Part shown: in pieces, positions 46,955-57,480 of the stretch
Numbering within the stretch: position 1 is the first letter of the stretch
Layout of the letters: each line of letters begins with the position of its first letter
Assembly (NCBI GenBank): GCA_021014325.1
Contig: CM037473.1
Span: 25,100,822-25,164,821, forward strand
Direction of reading: 5' to 3'
Length of the DNA: 64,000 nt
From: Plazaster borealis
Lineage: Eukaryota; Echinodermata; Asteroidea; Forcipulatida; Labidiasteridae
Program-made: the position numbers and the translations under genes
The notes under the pieces: model-generated
What the model was told of the DNA's origin: nothing
The model's database searches: none
What the model saw: the letters and a program-made list of their open reading frames with translations, nothing else

Positions 46955-47839
46955 CACTGCAAAAACTGGAGTGTTCAAATTGACACCATGGGTGTTGTCA
47001 CATATCGTCGCGCGTACCACGAACCGACCTAACTCGTATACAGTATTAAAAAAACGTGTTTGGAGAAAATTACGAAAGAAGTTGCACTATTTTTTAAACT
47101 GCTGTTTCGGGGTCTGCTAACTATTTGTTTATAATTTGTTTAAGACAAAAATAAAGCCGACTACTTTATTAATACAAAACTGTCAATTTCATTTAATCCC
47201 TGCAACTATTTTAATTAGTAAATAATACCTAAACAGATAGGTCACTTTATGAAAATGAAAATCCGAGTTTTGCCCGCAGAGCGCCGTGTACAAACCAATG
47301 CATGATAGAGACCTATCTAGTTAGGTCACTTTGTGAAATTTTTATACGCTTTGAGTTAGGTCACTTCGTGGTACGAAAATTTTACACGCGCGCCCGAACT
47401 GCGCGCGCTGTAGCGCATTGTACATCATTGGTAAAGTGGCGTATCTAGATAGGTCACTTTGTGAAAAGACAAAACGGCAAATCTAGTGATACGTCGTTTT
47501 TAGTAATTAGTGTAATTACAAAACTACTACGTATTTAGTTCTGACACTTGCTGAAAATGTTAACAGTAATGAGTATATTAATAATTTGTAGAAAAACAAA
47601 AATTGCAAAAGTGTGTGATTTTTTTCAGTTAGGTCGGTTCGTGGTACGAGCGACGATATATACCCAAAAAAGAATCAAAATTTACACCTTACGGTGTTAA
47701 AATAACACAAATTTCTGCCAACACAATTATATTGGTGTTATTATAACACCCTATGATTTTAAATTTGATTCTCTCCTGGGTATCTATATGTGACAACACC
47801 CATCATGGTGTCAATTCTAACACCCCAGTTTTTGCAGTG
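46955..47839. mobile_element. MITE with CACTGCAAAAACTGG ends, TA duplication, carrying a nested element
   Basis: The ends CACTGCAAAAACTGGAGTGT and ACACCCCAGTTTTTGCAGTG are inverted and flanked by TA. A second inverted pair GACACCATGGGTGTTGTCAC / GTGACAACACCCATCATGG lies inside, and ACACC motifs are frequent. Relatives are at 60990-61255 and, truncated, at about 31062-31170. Confidence 0.85.
47006..47655. mobile_element. Nested 650-bp MITE, CGTCGCGCGTACCACGAACC ends
   Basis: The termini CGTCGCGCGTACCACGAACC and GGTTCGTGGTACGAGCGACG are inverted, continuing GACCTAACT / AGTTAGGTC. Inside, TAGGTCACTT(T/C)GTG(A/G)A recurs at about 47238, 47324, 47355 and 47451. Confidence 0.82.
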
Positions 47840-50334
47840 TAGTTATAAAACCACATAAAGAAAAAATTCTATCCATGAGCGTACGACCCTGGGGACCGGG
47901 GGCAAATGCCCTCCCATATTCGGGCAAAACAGTGAGATAAATTCGGTCACAGCAAATTGGGGGGGGGGGACGGACAGAAAAGCAAAGAAGATTTTTTACC
48001 CGGTATTAGAAATTGGCACCTATGTGTTAATATACACTACCTTACGGAGACCCAAGGATAAAATGTAAAAGGAAAAACAAAAGGTCTGCATGGGGGAATT
48101 CTCAAGACTGTGTGCTCCAGAAGGAATTTTGTGTACAGTCTATGGAAGGATGTTAAATACAGGGGAAAAGGAAATAAAAGAAAACAAGATGTCTCCACAT
48201 GGACGTAACAAATAGAATTTGTGTTTTTTATCTGTGTAAAATTGCGGGCAATCTACCCCCTTTGCCCTCCTTAAAAGAGTCCATATTTATACGCCCTACT
48301 TCTGTTACTGAATTTGATGAACTAACTGATTGACAATTGAAGGTGACGCTCCAAAATCGCCTGCCATATCCCCTAATAACTACATCCATCTATTCACAAG
48401 CAATTAAGCGGCTGACATCTTGTGGAATTATTTCGGCTTCAACTGAAGTATTTATACAAAGGTTTATTGAAAGGTTTTCCAATCAGAATGACTAGTATAG
48501 ATTGCACCGAATATTCGGTTAGCTCCTTCCAGATAGACGCAATCAGGCAGGCGTATATATATTTTAGACATGCTGTAATTGAGATGTAAGGCTGAGAGAC
48601 CTAGATACATATTCATTTTTAATATTTTTAAGTGCTTCTGAAAACAATCTTATACGGCAAAAGAAGCATTATTGAGGATATTGCCCATGCAAACAATCCA
48701 AAGCTTTCTACAAATGCACAAACCATTATTTTTAATGAGTTTTTTCTTGTTAGGGTCCTTTGATTACAAGCGGATTTCGTAATGAGATTTTGCCGACCCC
48801 CACCCCGCGTGCCAATGGCGTAACTGGAAATTTTAATGTTGGGGGAAAGTAGAGGCAAAGACATACCTAAATAAAATATATGTATATTTTTATTTTATTT
48901 ATTTGAATTCATTTTATAATCTTTTATTTTCTTATTTATATTTATTTATTTAGTTATTTAATTTTTATTTTATTAATTTTGTATATGTATTTGTATTGTA
49001 ATTGTTATTTTTATTTTTATTTTTATTTTATTTTTCCCGAACCATTTATTTGTGCATGTGTTATATGTCATGGTGGGGGGGGGGGGGCAGAGGGGGCAAG
49101 GGTTCTGAGTAGGGGGCTACCGCTCCCCCCGTTACCCCACTGATCATAGTTTTACCAAATGTTGAAACAGCAACAATTTGTCTATACGGTAAAAAAAAAA
49201 CCTTCACCATTCAGTCACATCGTTTTTGTTGATAAAAATAATCACTGGTATGGAGATCACTTTTTAGTCAAGAGTCAAAATCGTCCTCTGCTCGTTAATA
49301 AGACGCACGACAAAACACATTGACAGCACCGTCTCGCTGTAAAAGCTGCAGCACAATTAAAATACAAATTTTTATGTCTTTCATTTTAAGTCAGCTCTTG
49401 TAAAGTCATAGTTGATTCTCCAATGGAAGTCTCCTTTCTTAAAATGGTTTAAGTGTACACACGCAATTTACGTTGTCAAAATGTCAGTCCCCACTTTGCT
49501 TTTGAGGCCTGTTCAACACTAAATCACTTTATAATACGCTGGTTATAGTGGTCAACCCAGTGTCCAAATCCATTCCCAATCTCTTGAATACATCCCAACT
49601 TGTGGAAAATGATGACATAAGCCTCTTAGGGGTTGTTAATTGCTTTTTTTAATCAAGGGTTTTGCACGCAGACACTGTAGACAGCAATTAACCTTGTTCA
49701 TTCACAGACAGGTTTGTATTAAAAGGTTAATTGCGTTGTTCAATGAGACACTAAATACACAAACACGGGAAATTAATTTAAAATTAATTGCATTTTACCT
49801 TGAAAGTGATGAGTGACAACAAATACACACGTCACATTTTGTATCTTCTTCTTCAGAAAAAAAGATAACGCGTATGCATGGGTTTTAAGGAAAAGGTATG
49901 AACACACTATTTTTTTTATTATTGTTGTTTTTGAACAGTAAAGTTGAGATATGCACAATGAAATCAATCGAAAAATACATATTAGTAAGAAGATCATATA
50001 ATAACTTTTAGAAAAGAAGAAACCAAATTCCCAAAATTGTTATTAATATCATTATACAATTTTTTCAGTACTCTAGAATGCATTTTTTGTATTGATGGTA
50101 AAGCTCAATGAAGAATAAACCGTAGGCCTAAAGTTTCTAATTTTGTTTTCCAAATATTCCCAAACTGTGTTACCATATATGACTTCCCCAAAACTACACT
50201 CATTCACCTTGATGGTAAAACAACATGCGGAAGGTGATGCCCCAAATGTGATAGTCAATCTAAATTAATTGGTGTTATTGTTTCAAACTGGCGTCCCGTA
50301 TAAATGTAATGACAAAATAGGAGCACCTCCAACA

Positions 50335-50405
50335 TAAGCCTCTCAGTTGGTAGAGCACCTGCACGTTAAGACCGGAGGTCGTAGGTTCAAATTCCGCTCT
50401 AGTCA
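50335..50405 (+). mobile_element. tRNA-derived SINE head (or tRNA relic)
   Basis: CCTCTCAGTTGGTAGAGCAC matches a tRNA A-box/D-arm and AGGTTCAAATTCC a B-box/T-arm. The 5' and 3' ends do not form a 7-bp acceptor stem, so it is not called a tRNA gene. Confidence 0.6.
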
Positions 50406-50499
50406 ATTTGTTCTTTGATCACCCCAAATTTAGTTTTCAAACTCAAATCTAATTTAACTGTCTGACTTAGGAAAACAACTTGCAGTCTCTTGGAAAAAT

Positions 50500-51149
50500 T
50501 TATAGTGCTTCAAAATTATAACTGTTAAATTGAATGATAAAACAGACAATAGTAATAACCATAGAGATCATGGTAACCAATGTGCATAGCATTAATGCTG
50601 TGCGATCGACTACTAAAGCAACATCCCGCCATAGTAAAACATTTTGAACACTTTGCAATTCATCGGTCTGATGCCGTCGATCCTGCATGGACTCCGCCTC
50701 TGCACTTGGTGGCATTTTGACCTTGGCTCTTGCCACGGGTGCGTTGACGGTCTTCGATCGGGTCACGGATGCGTAGAGTCTGCCCTGTGATGTGTTGATG
50801 GTTTCTGATTGGACCAGGCGGTTATCTCCCCAATTAGCCACCCGGCAGTAGCTCACTCTTGACGGCGTCAACTCAGTGTCAGTAGCGGTCAAGTTTTCAT
50901 GATTTGACTCTCCGAGACTGACAGTATTAGGCATGTTGAAAGTCTCATCACGTTGTTCCGTGCTTCGGGGTTGCTCTGGAGTTTGGCCCCAAGCTTGGTA
51001 CCGCACCAACTTAGCCATAACTTTGAGTACAAGCCAGTTCAACCAACGGGGTATGGGGCGCCTATTGTCGCGATAATACAAATTGAGGACTGTCACGGTG
51101 CACACAATGGAGAAACACGACAGGGCAATCATTGGAGTAAAATAGTAGC
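50500..51149 (-). CDS. nAChR C exon 6 (M3, loop, M4, stop)
   Basis: Acceptor GTGTCTTTTAG|GC. It begins YYFTPMIALSC and ends in TAA at 50502-50500 after a hydrophobic M4. Confidence 0.94.
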
Positions 51150-54100
51150 CTAAAAGACACAAATTATTATCGATATTAACCACATGCTTGCAGACAATTT
51201 TCAGTTCAAAGTTCCAATTAAACACACACACAAATTGATAGATTAAAAAAAAACCCAGTTAAACTTAATTGCTATTACAAGGAGTGTAGAGATTAAAGAG
51301 ATTCTTTAAGGTCAAATAAGTTTTTGTGAGGAATTAATTTTTCAGTAGATAGAGTCCTTATATGAAAGCGGACAAATGTCTTCAAAAACAACTCCGCTAA
51401 AATGGTGTAAATGCCATTGTACTTGATATCCTTCCAGCGCGAAATTTATTCACATCCAAAAAATACAATGATGTCAACTTTAAATATATGGGTCTGTGCA
51501 CCTTTGGTACGAGGAATGTTTAGTTCTTTACTAATTAATGTCCATGATATTTAATCAAAACAAAGTTGATTTTTACCTTTTGACCAACGAAACATTCCCG
51601 ATTGGAATGTAAACACATTTTATTGACAACCAATGACGTCACGTTTTAAATTTCGCTCTGAAATATCATTAAAAAGCAAAACATTTTCACTACTTTTGAA
51701 CCTCCATTTTATAAAGAATCCTTTAAATCCATCACATAACTGCATTCGACCTCAGCGCCCCTCTTTAAAATCATTCAATATAAACTTACCGATGATGGGT
51801 GTGTTATCTGATGTGGGCGGCACCGAATTACTGATGAGTTGCTGAAACAGGACTAATGACAACAGGTTTGTCATACCCAGTGATATCTTTTCCCCCGACT
51901 CAGGGGGCAAGACAAACACCATCAGATTCAGAAGAGACAACAGCACACAGGGGAGGACAATTTCAAGCAAGTAAAACAGCGGTCTTCTGCGGAGATGAAT
52001 GGAGTATGATAACTCCGGGAAGCTAAGACCACCGATCGTGGAATCCCTCGAGGTGATTGTAACTTTAAGAAGCTCCCAAACCCCGATGTCTGAGTAGAAG
52101 GTCTGATTAGCATGATCTTTCATCTTGGTGAAGTTCATCTCCGTAGCACTGTAGACCCACGAGGTGAACTTCAGCGTGCAGACCTGAGTATCGAAGGGGA
52201 AGAGACGGGCATCGATACGGCAGGAGCTCTTCAGGATGGCTGGTGTGCTCCAGTACACAAATCCGTCACTGTACACGAGAACTGGAATGTCTTTATAGCT
52301 TTCGAATTCTCTATGAACACTGAAAGCCAAGGGAAAGTGAAAAAAACTTCATTTAGCGTTATTAAAACAGATACCTTAGCGATTTCTGACATCACACGCG
52401 GCTAATGTCTGCCCAGGGTCTGCCTTTTTAGGAGTCAAAATTGCGTAAAAAGATATGGTGTGCGTCCAACCACGCACTTCGCCTAAAATGTGCACTGCAT
52501 AGTAAGTTGTAACAGACGGGGAATTTAACTTCCAAAATGGCGATATCAATAGTTATAGGGTAATGACGTCATGAATTGGACCAATAGGCTTATATACGAG
52601 CCTATATGGAAAAGCTTTTCATCTTCAGAAGAATACAAAACAAATTTTGAATTATAAACAATGTAATTATGTTATTGAAATAGAAAATATAAACTTAAGT
52701 AACGACAGAAAAGTTGATTTGTGTTCTCGGTAGTAAAATTCAGCACATAATCACAAAAATTCGAAATTTGAATATTAACAATTTGAATGCGCACGAATTT
52801 CTTCGTGTTTCATTTTGTACCGATGGTTTAACAAACATTTAATGCAACCTTAAACATTTGATGCTCGATATGCGGCATAGTGTACCCCCCCCCCCCATTG
52901 TGTCTTCACTGTGTGTTTTGAATCTCAGGAATTCTTTAGAGGATTTTAGGGGGGTACTTCTGTACAAGAGGAAATTAGTGCGGGAGCATTTGGGGGGGGG
53001 GGTACCCTCTGCCCTATATCGGGCATGGTATAACATTAACAATTGGTGCTCGATATGGGGCATGGTGTACACCCCCCCCCCCTAATTGTGTGCTTGGAAT
53101 CTCAGGAATTCTATTGAGGATTTTAGGGGGGGGGAGTTCTATACAAGAGGAAAATAGTGTGTTATAGTATGGGAACATTGGGGGGGACCCTCTGCCCCAT
53201 ATCGGGCAGGCTATAAACATTAAAACCCGCTTTGAAATAGTCAGAAGTAATGTACATGTTGTACCTACCCTTTATACAGTGTGGTATCGGGGAGCCAAAC
53301 TTGTGATCTGTGCACGTATAAATAATCCACGTCACTGTGTTCTGAAGGATCCCATTGCATGAATTCGTCCGTCCAGCTCTAAGAGAGAAGGGGGAAAAAA
53401 CGCCACGATGAGAATTTCGAATTGTAGTTGATCCTTCAAAATCTTTATTAAGAGCATGTCAGACTGTTTTAATTCCAGTGATTATATCAAACAATCTAAG
53501 AAATATGTTACCTGCGACAACCAAGCTGCTATTTCAATTGTTTGGTGGCGCTCGCTCTGTGTTAAAGAAAACGAAAATTTAGGTTGTTTTGATCGACAAG
53601 AAAGCAAGGTTAAGTGGATAGGCATAGTCCCACTTTCAAACTATTTTATCGCTAAACTAGTTGTAAGTATATAGAGAACAAAAATTTTTGTGGGTGTTCT
53701 TACCAATTCTATAACGTGTGCAAGGAGAAGCTGGAACTGCAACGATGGTTCTTACTAATTCTATACATACATACATACTTACATAAAATGTTTTATATAC
53801 CGCCATTTAATAATTATACTAATAGTAGGCCTAATGGGTATTTATATAGCCTCTTTAGCAAGATCAAAGCGCTGCACAGTGAACCTATGACATTAACAGA
53901 CGCTAAACAGAAATAGAAAAGAGGAAGGTTTTGAGAAGTTTTTTGAATGTCTGGATAGAAGAAGAGTCTCTGATGTGAACAGGGAGTTGGTTCCATTCCC
54001 TGGGGCCGGCTATGGAAAAGGCCATGTCACCTGTACTACGAGATTTGATGTTAATTTGTAGACGGGAAGTATCAGATGAAGACAGAAGCCCCTGTTTACC

Positions 54101-56191
54101 TGGGACATGAAATGACAGTAGGTCAGTCAGGTAGGGAGGAGCTACGGCATGCTGGCACTTAAAAAGATCACAGCGGTTTCTGATGGTACACGGCAGAAAC
54201 ATGTGCAAGAAGGCGCTGGAACTGCACCAATGGTTCTTACTAATTCTATACATACACACATAAAATGTTTTATATACCGCCAATTCATCAAGATCACAGC
54301 GGTTTGTGTTAGTACACAGCAGAAACGTGTGCAAGGAGGAGCTGGAACTGCAACAATGGTTCTAAATAATTATATAACGTGTGCAAGGAGGAGCTGGAAC
54401 TGCAACAATGGTTCTTACCAATTCTATAACGTGTGCAAGGAGGAGCTGGAACTGCAACAATGGTTCTTACCAATTCTATAACGTGTGCAAGGAGGAGCTG
54501 GAACTGCAACAATGGTTCTTACCAATTCTATAACGTGTGCAAGAAGTAGCTGGAACTGCAACAATGGTGCTTACTAATTCTATACATACATACATACATA
54601 CAAACATGCATCAAATGTTTTATAAACCGCCATTTCATCAAGATCACAGCCGTTTGTGATGGTACACAGCAGAAACGTGTGCAAGGAGGAGCTGGAACTG
54701 CAACAATGGTTCTTACCAATTCTATAACTTGTGCAAGGAGGAGCTGGGGTCGATTTCACAAAACTCTTCCTAACTTAGGACTAGTCCTATAGGCAATGCT
54801 AAATAGGACTAGTCTTAAGTTAAGACCAGTTACTGGTCCTAACTTCAGTTAAGACTAGTCTTATCTCTTTGTGAAATCGGCCCCTGGAACTGCAACAATG
54901 GTTCTTACCAATTCTATAACTTGTGCAAGGAGTAGTTGGAACTGAACCGTCGTAGCGTCGTACATGCTATAGACCGGGCGAGTAGATGGATAGCCATAGT
55001 TATCGAGTAGTTCTTTCAGTAAGAGATTCTGAGCGCTCATCCGGCGGAGACATTCTAAATGCAAAATGTGATCAAACATTTATGTAAATAAATGTAAATA
55101 AATGTAAATAAATGGGTCTTATAATTCGAACATAGTTCTACATAAATCTGTAGAACAAAATAATGAGCGCTAAGAAACACTGCGTATAAAAGGGGTGTAT
55201 ACGTTTGGTAATTGGAACCCACTGTTTGTTACAATCCTATATATAGCTACGTGGGTTCTCAGAATGCAATATCAAGTATAGTCTAAGTAGTTTTTAATTC
55301 TTAACGATTGTACCGTGGGAAAAATATACATGAAATAAAAACTATGAGTGACCCAATTTTGTACTTGTTCTATAAGCAGTCAATATTGGCTTGTTTCGCA
55401 TACTTTACACAACCTTTTTTGTCTAACGAATGACAAATCCCAACTGAGGGTAAACTTATGAAAAATTGTCATCCTTTTTTACTCTTTAAAGATAATTGGA
55501 GGATCCTTAATACATCTACATTTAACTGGAGAAGTATATGCACCTGTAAACCGCTACATGGTGCTATGAATATAAATGGGTCTTATAATTCGAACATATA
55601 GTTCCACATATCTGTAGAACAAAATAATGAGCGCTTAGAAACACTGCGTATAAAAATTCAAAGGGATATTGTATATATGTTTGGTAAGTGAAACCCACTG
55701 TTTGTTACATTGTAGATAATAATATACAATAAAACTAACCTGTGAAAATTTCATTTCAAAAGGTGGTAGCGTTTTTGAGATATATTACCGAAAATCTGGA
55801 GCGGTTTTGTCCACGCAGTAAGAATAATCTGCATTTGGAATACACAATCTGAGAAACGTTACTGCCAGTATAACGCTTCTCAGATTAAATTGTTTGGGGA
55901 TAATAAGTCATATCTTTTTCCATAACCGCAGTACTTCGAAGTGAATGGTTTCTCAAAACGCATTATACTATCCAAATCTGCTGTACTTCTTACCAAGTAA
56001 GTTTTTATTGCCGTTAATTTTCATAGTTGTATACCAATAGTATACAGACCCTTTAAAGCACAATGTTCATTATTTTAATTACTACAAAGCAACCATCAAA
56101 TATAAAGTAGAAACTTAGAGGAAAGGTCATTACCACTCTCATGGGACACTGACGACAATATCAAGAGCACTGCCCACTTCGCAGCAATCAT
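50500..56191 (-). CDS. nAChR subunit gene C, non-alpha type, complete six-exon gene (512 aa)
   Basis: Subunit of a Cys-loop cation channel, transcribed towards gene B. Exons in transcript order: 56134-56191, 54909-55054, 53512-53556, 53269-53378, 51790-52319 and 50500-51149, with phases 1,0,0,2,1. Residues 1-19 are a signal peptide. The Cys loop is C153-C167 and the loop B Trp is 174. The loop C region reads DSTIGGLSFPEL, so the paired cysteines of alpha subunits are absent. M2 begins GEKISLGM, with Ser at 2', Leu at 9', Glu at -1' and Asn at 20'. M3 starts YYFTPMIALS, and WRDVALVVDR precedes M4. At the end of exon 4 the usual LY(N/K)N becomes LYKG. It is closest to gene D by eye. It probably contributes the complementary face or a structural position. 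Confidence 0.92.
51790..52319 (-). CDS. nAChR C exon 5 (Cys loop to M2)
   Basis: Acceptor TTGGCTTTCAG|T. It holds CRIDARLFPFDTQVC, M1 and M2, and ends ATC ATC G|GTAAGT. Confidence 0.95.
52863..53209. repeat. Two tandem copies of a GCTCGATATGGGGCATGGTG foldback element
   Basis: Copies at 52863-53030 and 53047-53209. Each has inverted ends (CTCGATATGGGGCATGGTGT and CTGCCCCATATCGGGCA), C and G homopolymer runs, and a core GAATCTCAGGAATTCT..GAGGATTTTAGG. They lie in nAChR C intron 4, ending 59 bp from exon 4. A third copy is in nAChR D intron 2. Confidence 0.85.
53269..53378 (-). CDS. nAChR C exon 4 (110 nt)
   Basis: Acceptor CTCTCTTAG. It encodes SWTDEFMQWDP..QVWLPDTTLYK, donor AAA GG|GTAGGT. 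A donor one base earlier would break the frame. Confidence 0.9.
53512..53556 (-). CDS. nAChR C exon 3 (45 nt)
   Basis: Acceptor TTAACACAG, peptide SERHQTIEIAAWLSQ, donor CAG|GTAACA. Confidence 0.92.
53765..54204 (-). pseudogene. LINE 3' end remnant in nAChR C intron 2
   Basis: On the minus strand one frame reads PPYLTDLLSFHVPG then MAFSIAGPREWNQLPVHIRD then IQTFKKLLKTFLF, the conserved C-terminus of CR1/L2-type LINE proteins. A UTR with ATTTAAT..GGCGGTATATAAAACATTTT follows. Short pieces of the same UTR recur at about 54250-54320 and 54580-54675 between minisatellite units. Confidence 0.8.
54748..54885. mobile_element. ~138-bp MITE inserted in a minisatellite unit, CTG duplication
   Basis: Ends GGGTCGATTTCACAAA and TTTGTGAAATCGGCCC are inverted. 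CTG flanks both ends and the 52-bp unit resumes exactly after it. Internal GACTAGTC motifs. A related element lies at 56854-56998. Confidence 0.82.
54909..55054 (-). CDS. nAChR C exon 2
   Basis: Acceptor TGCATTTAG|AA. It encodes NLLLKELLDNYGYPSTRPVY and on to LAQVIEL, donor TTG|GTAAGAAC. Its last 36 nt plus 16 nt of intron are the unit of the minisatellite in intron 2. Confidence 0.92.
55660..56056 (-). mobile_element. MITE family 2 copy in nAChR C intron 1
   Basis: It starts AAAGGGATATTGTATATATG and ends AGTATACAGACCCTTTAA, with the GAAAATCTGGAGCGGTT core. A short left-end fragment of the same family is at 55190-55250. Confidence 0.8.
56134..56191 (-). CDS. nAChR C exon 1 (signal peptide)
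   Basis: MIAAKWAVLLILSSVSHES followed by G|GTAATG, phase 1, 58 nt as in gene B. Found by searching for a phase-1 signal-peptide exon, since it is too short to stand out as an ORF. Confidence 0.85.
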
Positions 56192-56580
56192 TTCGGTGCA
56201 CAATATGTTTCCCCAAAGTATCGCAGATCCTCAAATTGCAGTTCCTTGATTAACTTGTAAATCGATGCACGGTCCAATAGCTTTCACACGGCAATGAACG
56301 TATCATGTGGAATTATGCCGATAAAATGACGACGCTATTTTTAATTTACGTGTTTCATGGACACTGATTGAATGAATGGGGGGGGGTGTAATGCCATGCG
56401 GTGCATAGCCACGTGACCCGTAGTCTTAGTCTCAAGACCTGTTACGTTTATTTATTTGTTTATTTATTTATTTATTTTACCTCCAAACGTAAAAGTTAAA
56501 AAAGTTTCAAACTTATTACAATTTCGATTTATGTGCTATACAAATCCCCCGACAGTTGGCTGGTATTCACCAAGCCGCTG

Positions 56581-56732
56581 CCGGTGTGGCCGGAGATTCT
56601 GTCCCCCCACTACGGCGAACTTTGTACAAACATCTGTTTATAGCCCCCTCTTTTGAATCCTCCTCCTCCAGCCCATGTTAATTTCACGTATGGGGACAGA
56701 ATCTCCGGGGACAGATTTCCCTGGGACACCGG
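56581..56732. repeat. CCGGTGTCCCAGGGAAATCT foldback element, second copy
   Basis: GGAGATTCTGTCCCC on the left and GGGGACAGAATCTCC with ATTTCCCTGGGACACCGG on the right. It matches 10155-10325 in reverse. Confidence 0.8.
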
Positions 56733-56853
56733 CTCGCCAAACAGCTTCCCTGCGCTTCTACAAGGCCCGTCCTTGCAGGATGTCAGCCTGGCAATAAAGG
56801 TTAGGCTTTATGACCAAGTCTACCGCTTACGTCTATGAATCTGTTAATGTGCA

Positions 56854-56998
56854 GGGCTCGATTTCACAAAGTATTAAGATTCATCTAAAGATATAGTGGT
56901 CAGTATTACCATAGTGATTTGTATTGTGACATCACTTCGCTTATACTAAGATTGATTCGCAGTTAGGATCAATCTTAGCTCTTTATGAAATCGAGCCC
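56854..56998. repeat. GGGCTCGATTTCACAAAG foldback element
   Basis: Inverted ends GGGCTCGATTTCACAAAG and CTTTATGAAATCGAGCCC. Internal TAAGATTGATTC/GGATCAATCTTA arms. Confidence 0.85.
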
Positions 56999-57109
56999 TG
57001 TTGTGTCGATAATAAATCAAATTAAGGCTGATTTAAGGCAAAGTGTATTCAGTTAGTTCTTTAACAGTGGATTCGTTATGACCCAACAGTTTATTATTTT
57101 ACTTATATA

Positions 57110-57480
57110 TAATATAATATAATAACTATAATATAATAATAGAGTTTTATATAGTGCGCGCATCACCAATAAGGTACTCAGTGCGCTTAAACAAAGACAA
57201 ACACTTTAAGAACAAGTTTTCAATTGTTTTTTGGTTTTTTTGACCGATTTTTTGTTGACCGATTTATGTAGCACCTTGTAAGGGTTTACAAGGTGCTGCA
57301 GCACATTCAGCAGCCACTGCCAGAAACACCGGGGTAAACCCCTTCTCTTTGCGATAAGTGTAACTGGGTTATTTTATGTGCATTACACAACACACCGGAC
57401 CTGTGGTTTTACGGACGTCCCATCCGAAGAACGAAGCATGGTTAAGTGTCTTGCTTAAGTGTCAAGACCGGGACGGTAGA
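57110..57480 (-). mobile_element. SINE/LINE tail in minus orientation
   Basis: It contains, in reverse, the ACAAGGTGCT, ACCCCGGTGTT, CGCAAAGAGAAGGGG and GGATGGGACGTCCGTAAAACC blocks of the SINE at 17144-17440, and an AT-rich tail near 57110-57140. Confidence 0.7.

Larger units (their letters stand above)
44404..50499. other. Convergent intergenic spacer between nAChR B and nAChR C
   Basis: No gene recognised in 6.1 kb. It contains the palindrome cluster, AATC repeat, nested MITE pair, a T/A-rich (TTTTA)n tract (about 48880-49040) and a tRNA-derived sequence at 50335-50405. Confidence 0.6.
53698..54908. repeat. 52-bp minisatellite made from nAChR C exon-2 tail plus its donor site, with a LINE fragment inside
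   Basis: The plus-strand unit is GTGTGCAAGGAGGAGCTGGA then ACTGCAACAATGGTTCTTAC and CAATTCTATAAC. Exact 52-bp steps occur at 54327, 54379, 54431, 54483 and 54535, and again at 54677 and 54729. Further copies are near 53698, 53747 and 54205. On the minus strand each unit is 36 nt of exon-2 coding tail (FQLLLAHVIEL) followed by the donor GTAAGAACC. The last unit merges into real exon 2. A LINE remnant (53765-54204) and a small MITE (54748-54885) interrupt the array. Confidence 0.92.

Noticed and set aside
50335..50405. tRNA gene
   Set aside because: A and B boxes look good, but no complete acceptor stem or convincing anticodon arm could be formed.
54309..54512. 67-codon ORF with QFQLLLAHVIEL repeats
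   Set aside because: It is the translation of the 52-bp exon-tail minisatellite, not a separate gene or an extra exon.
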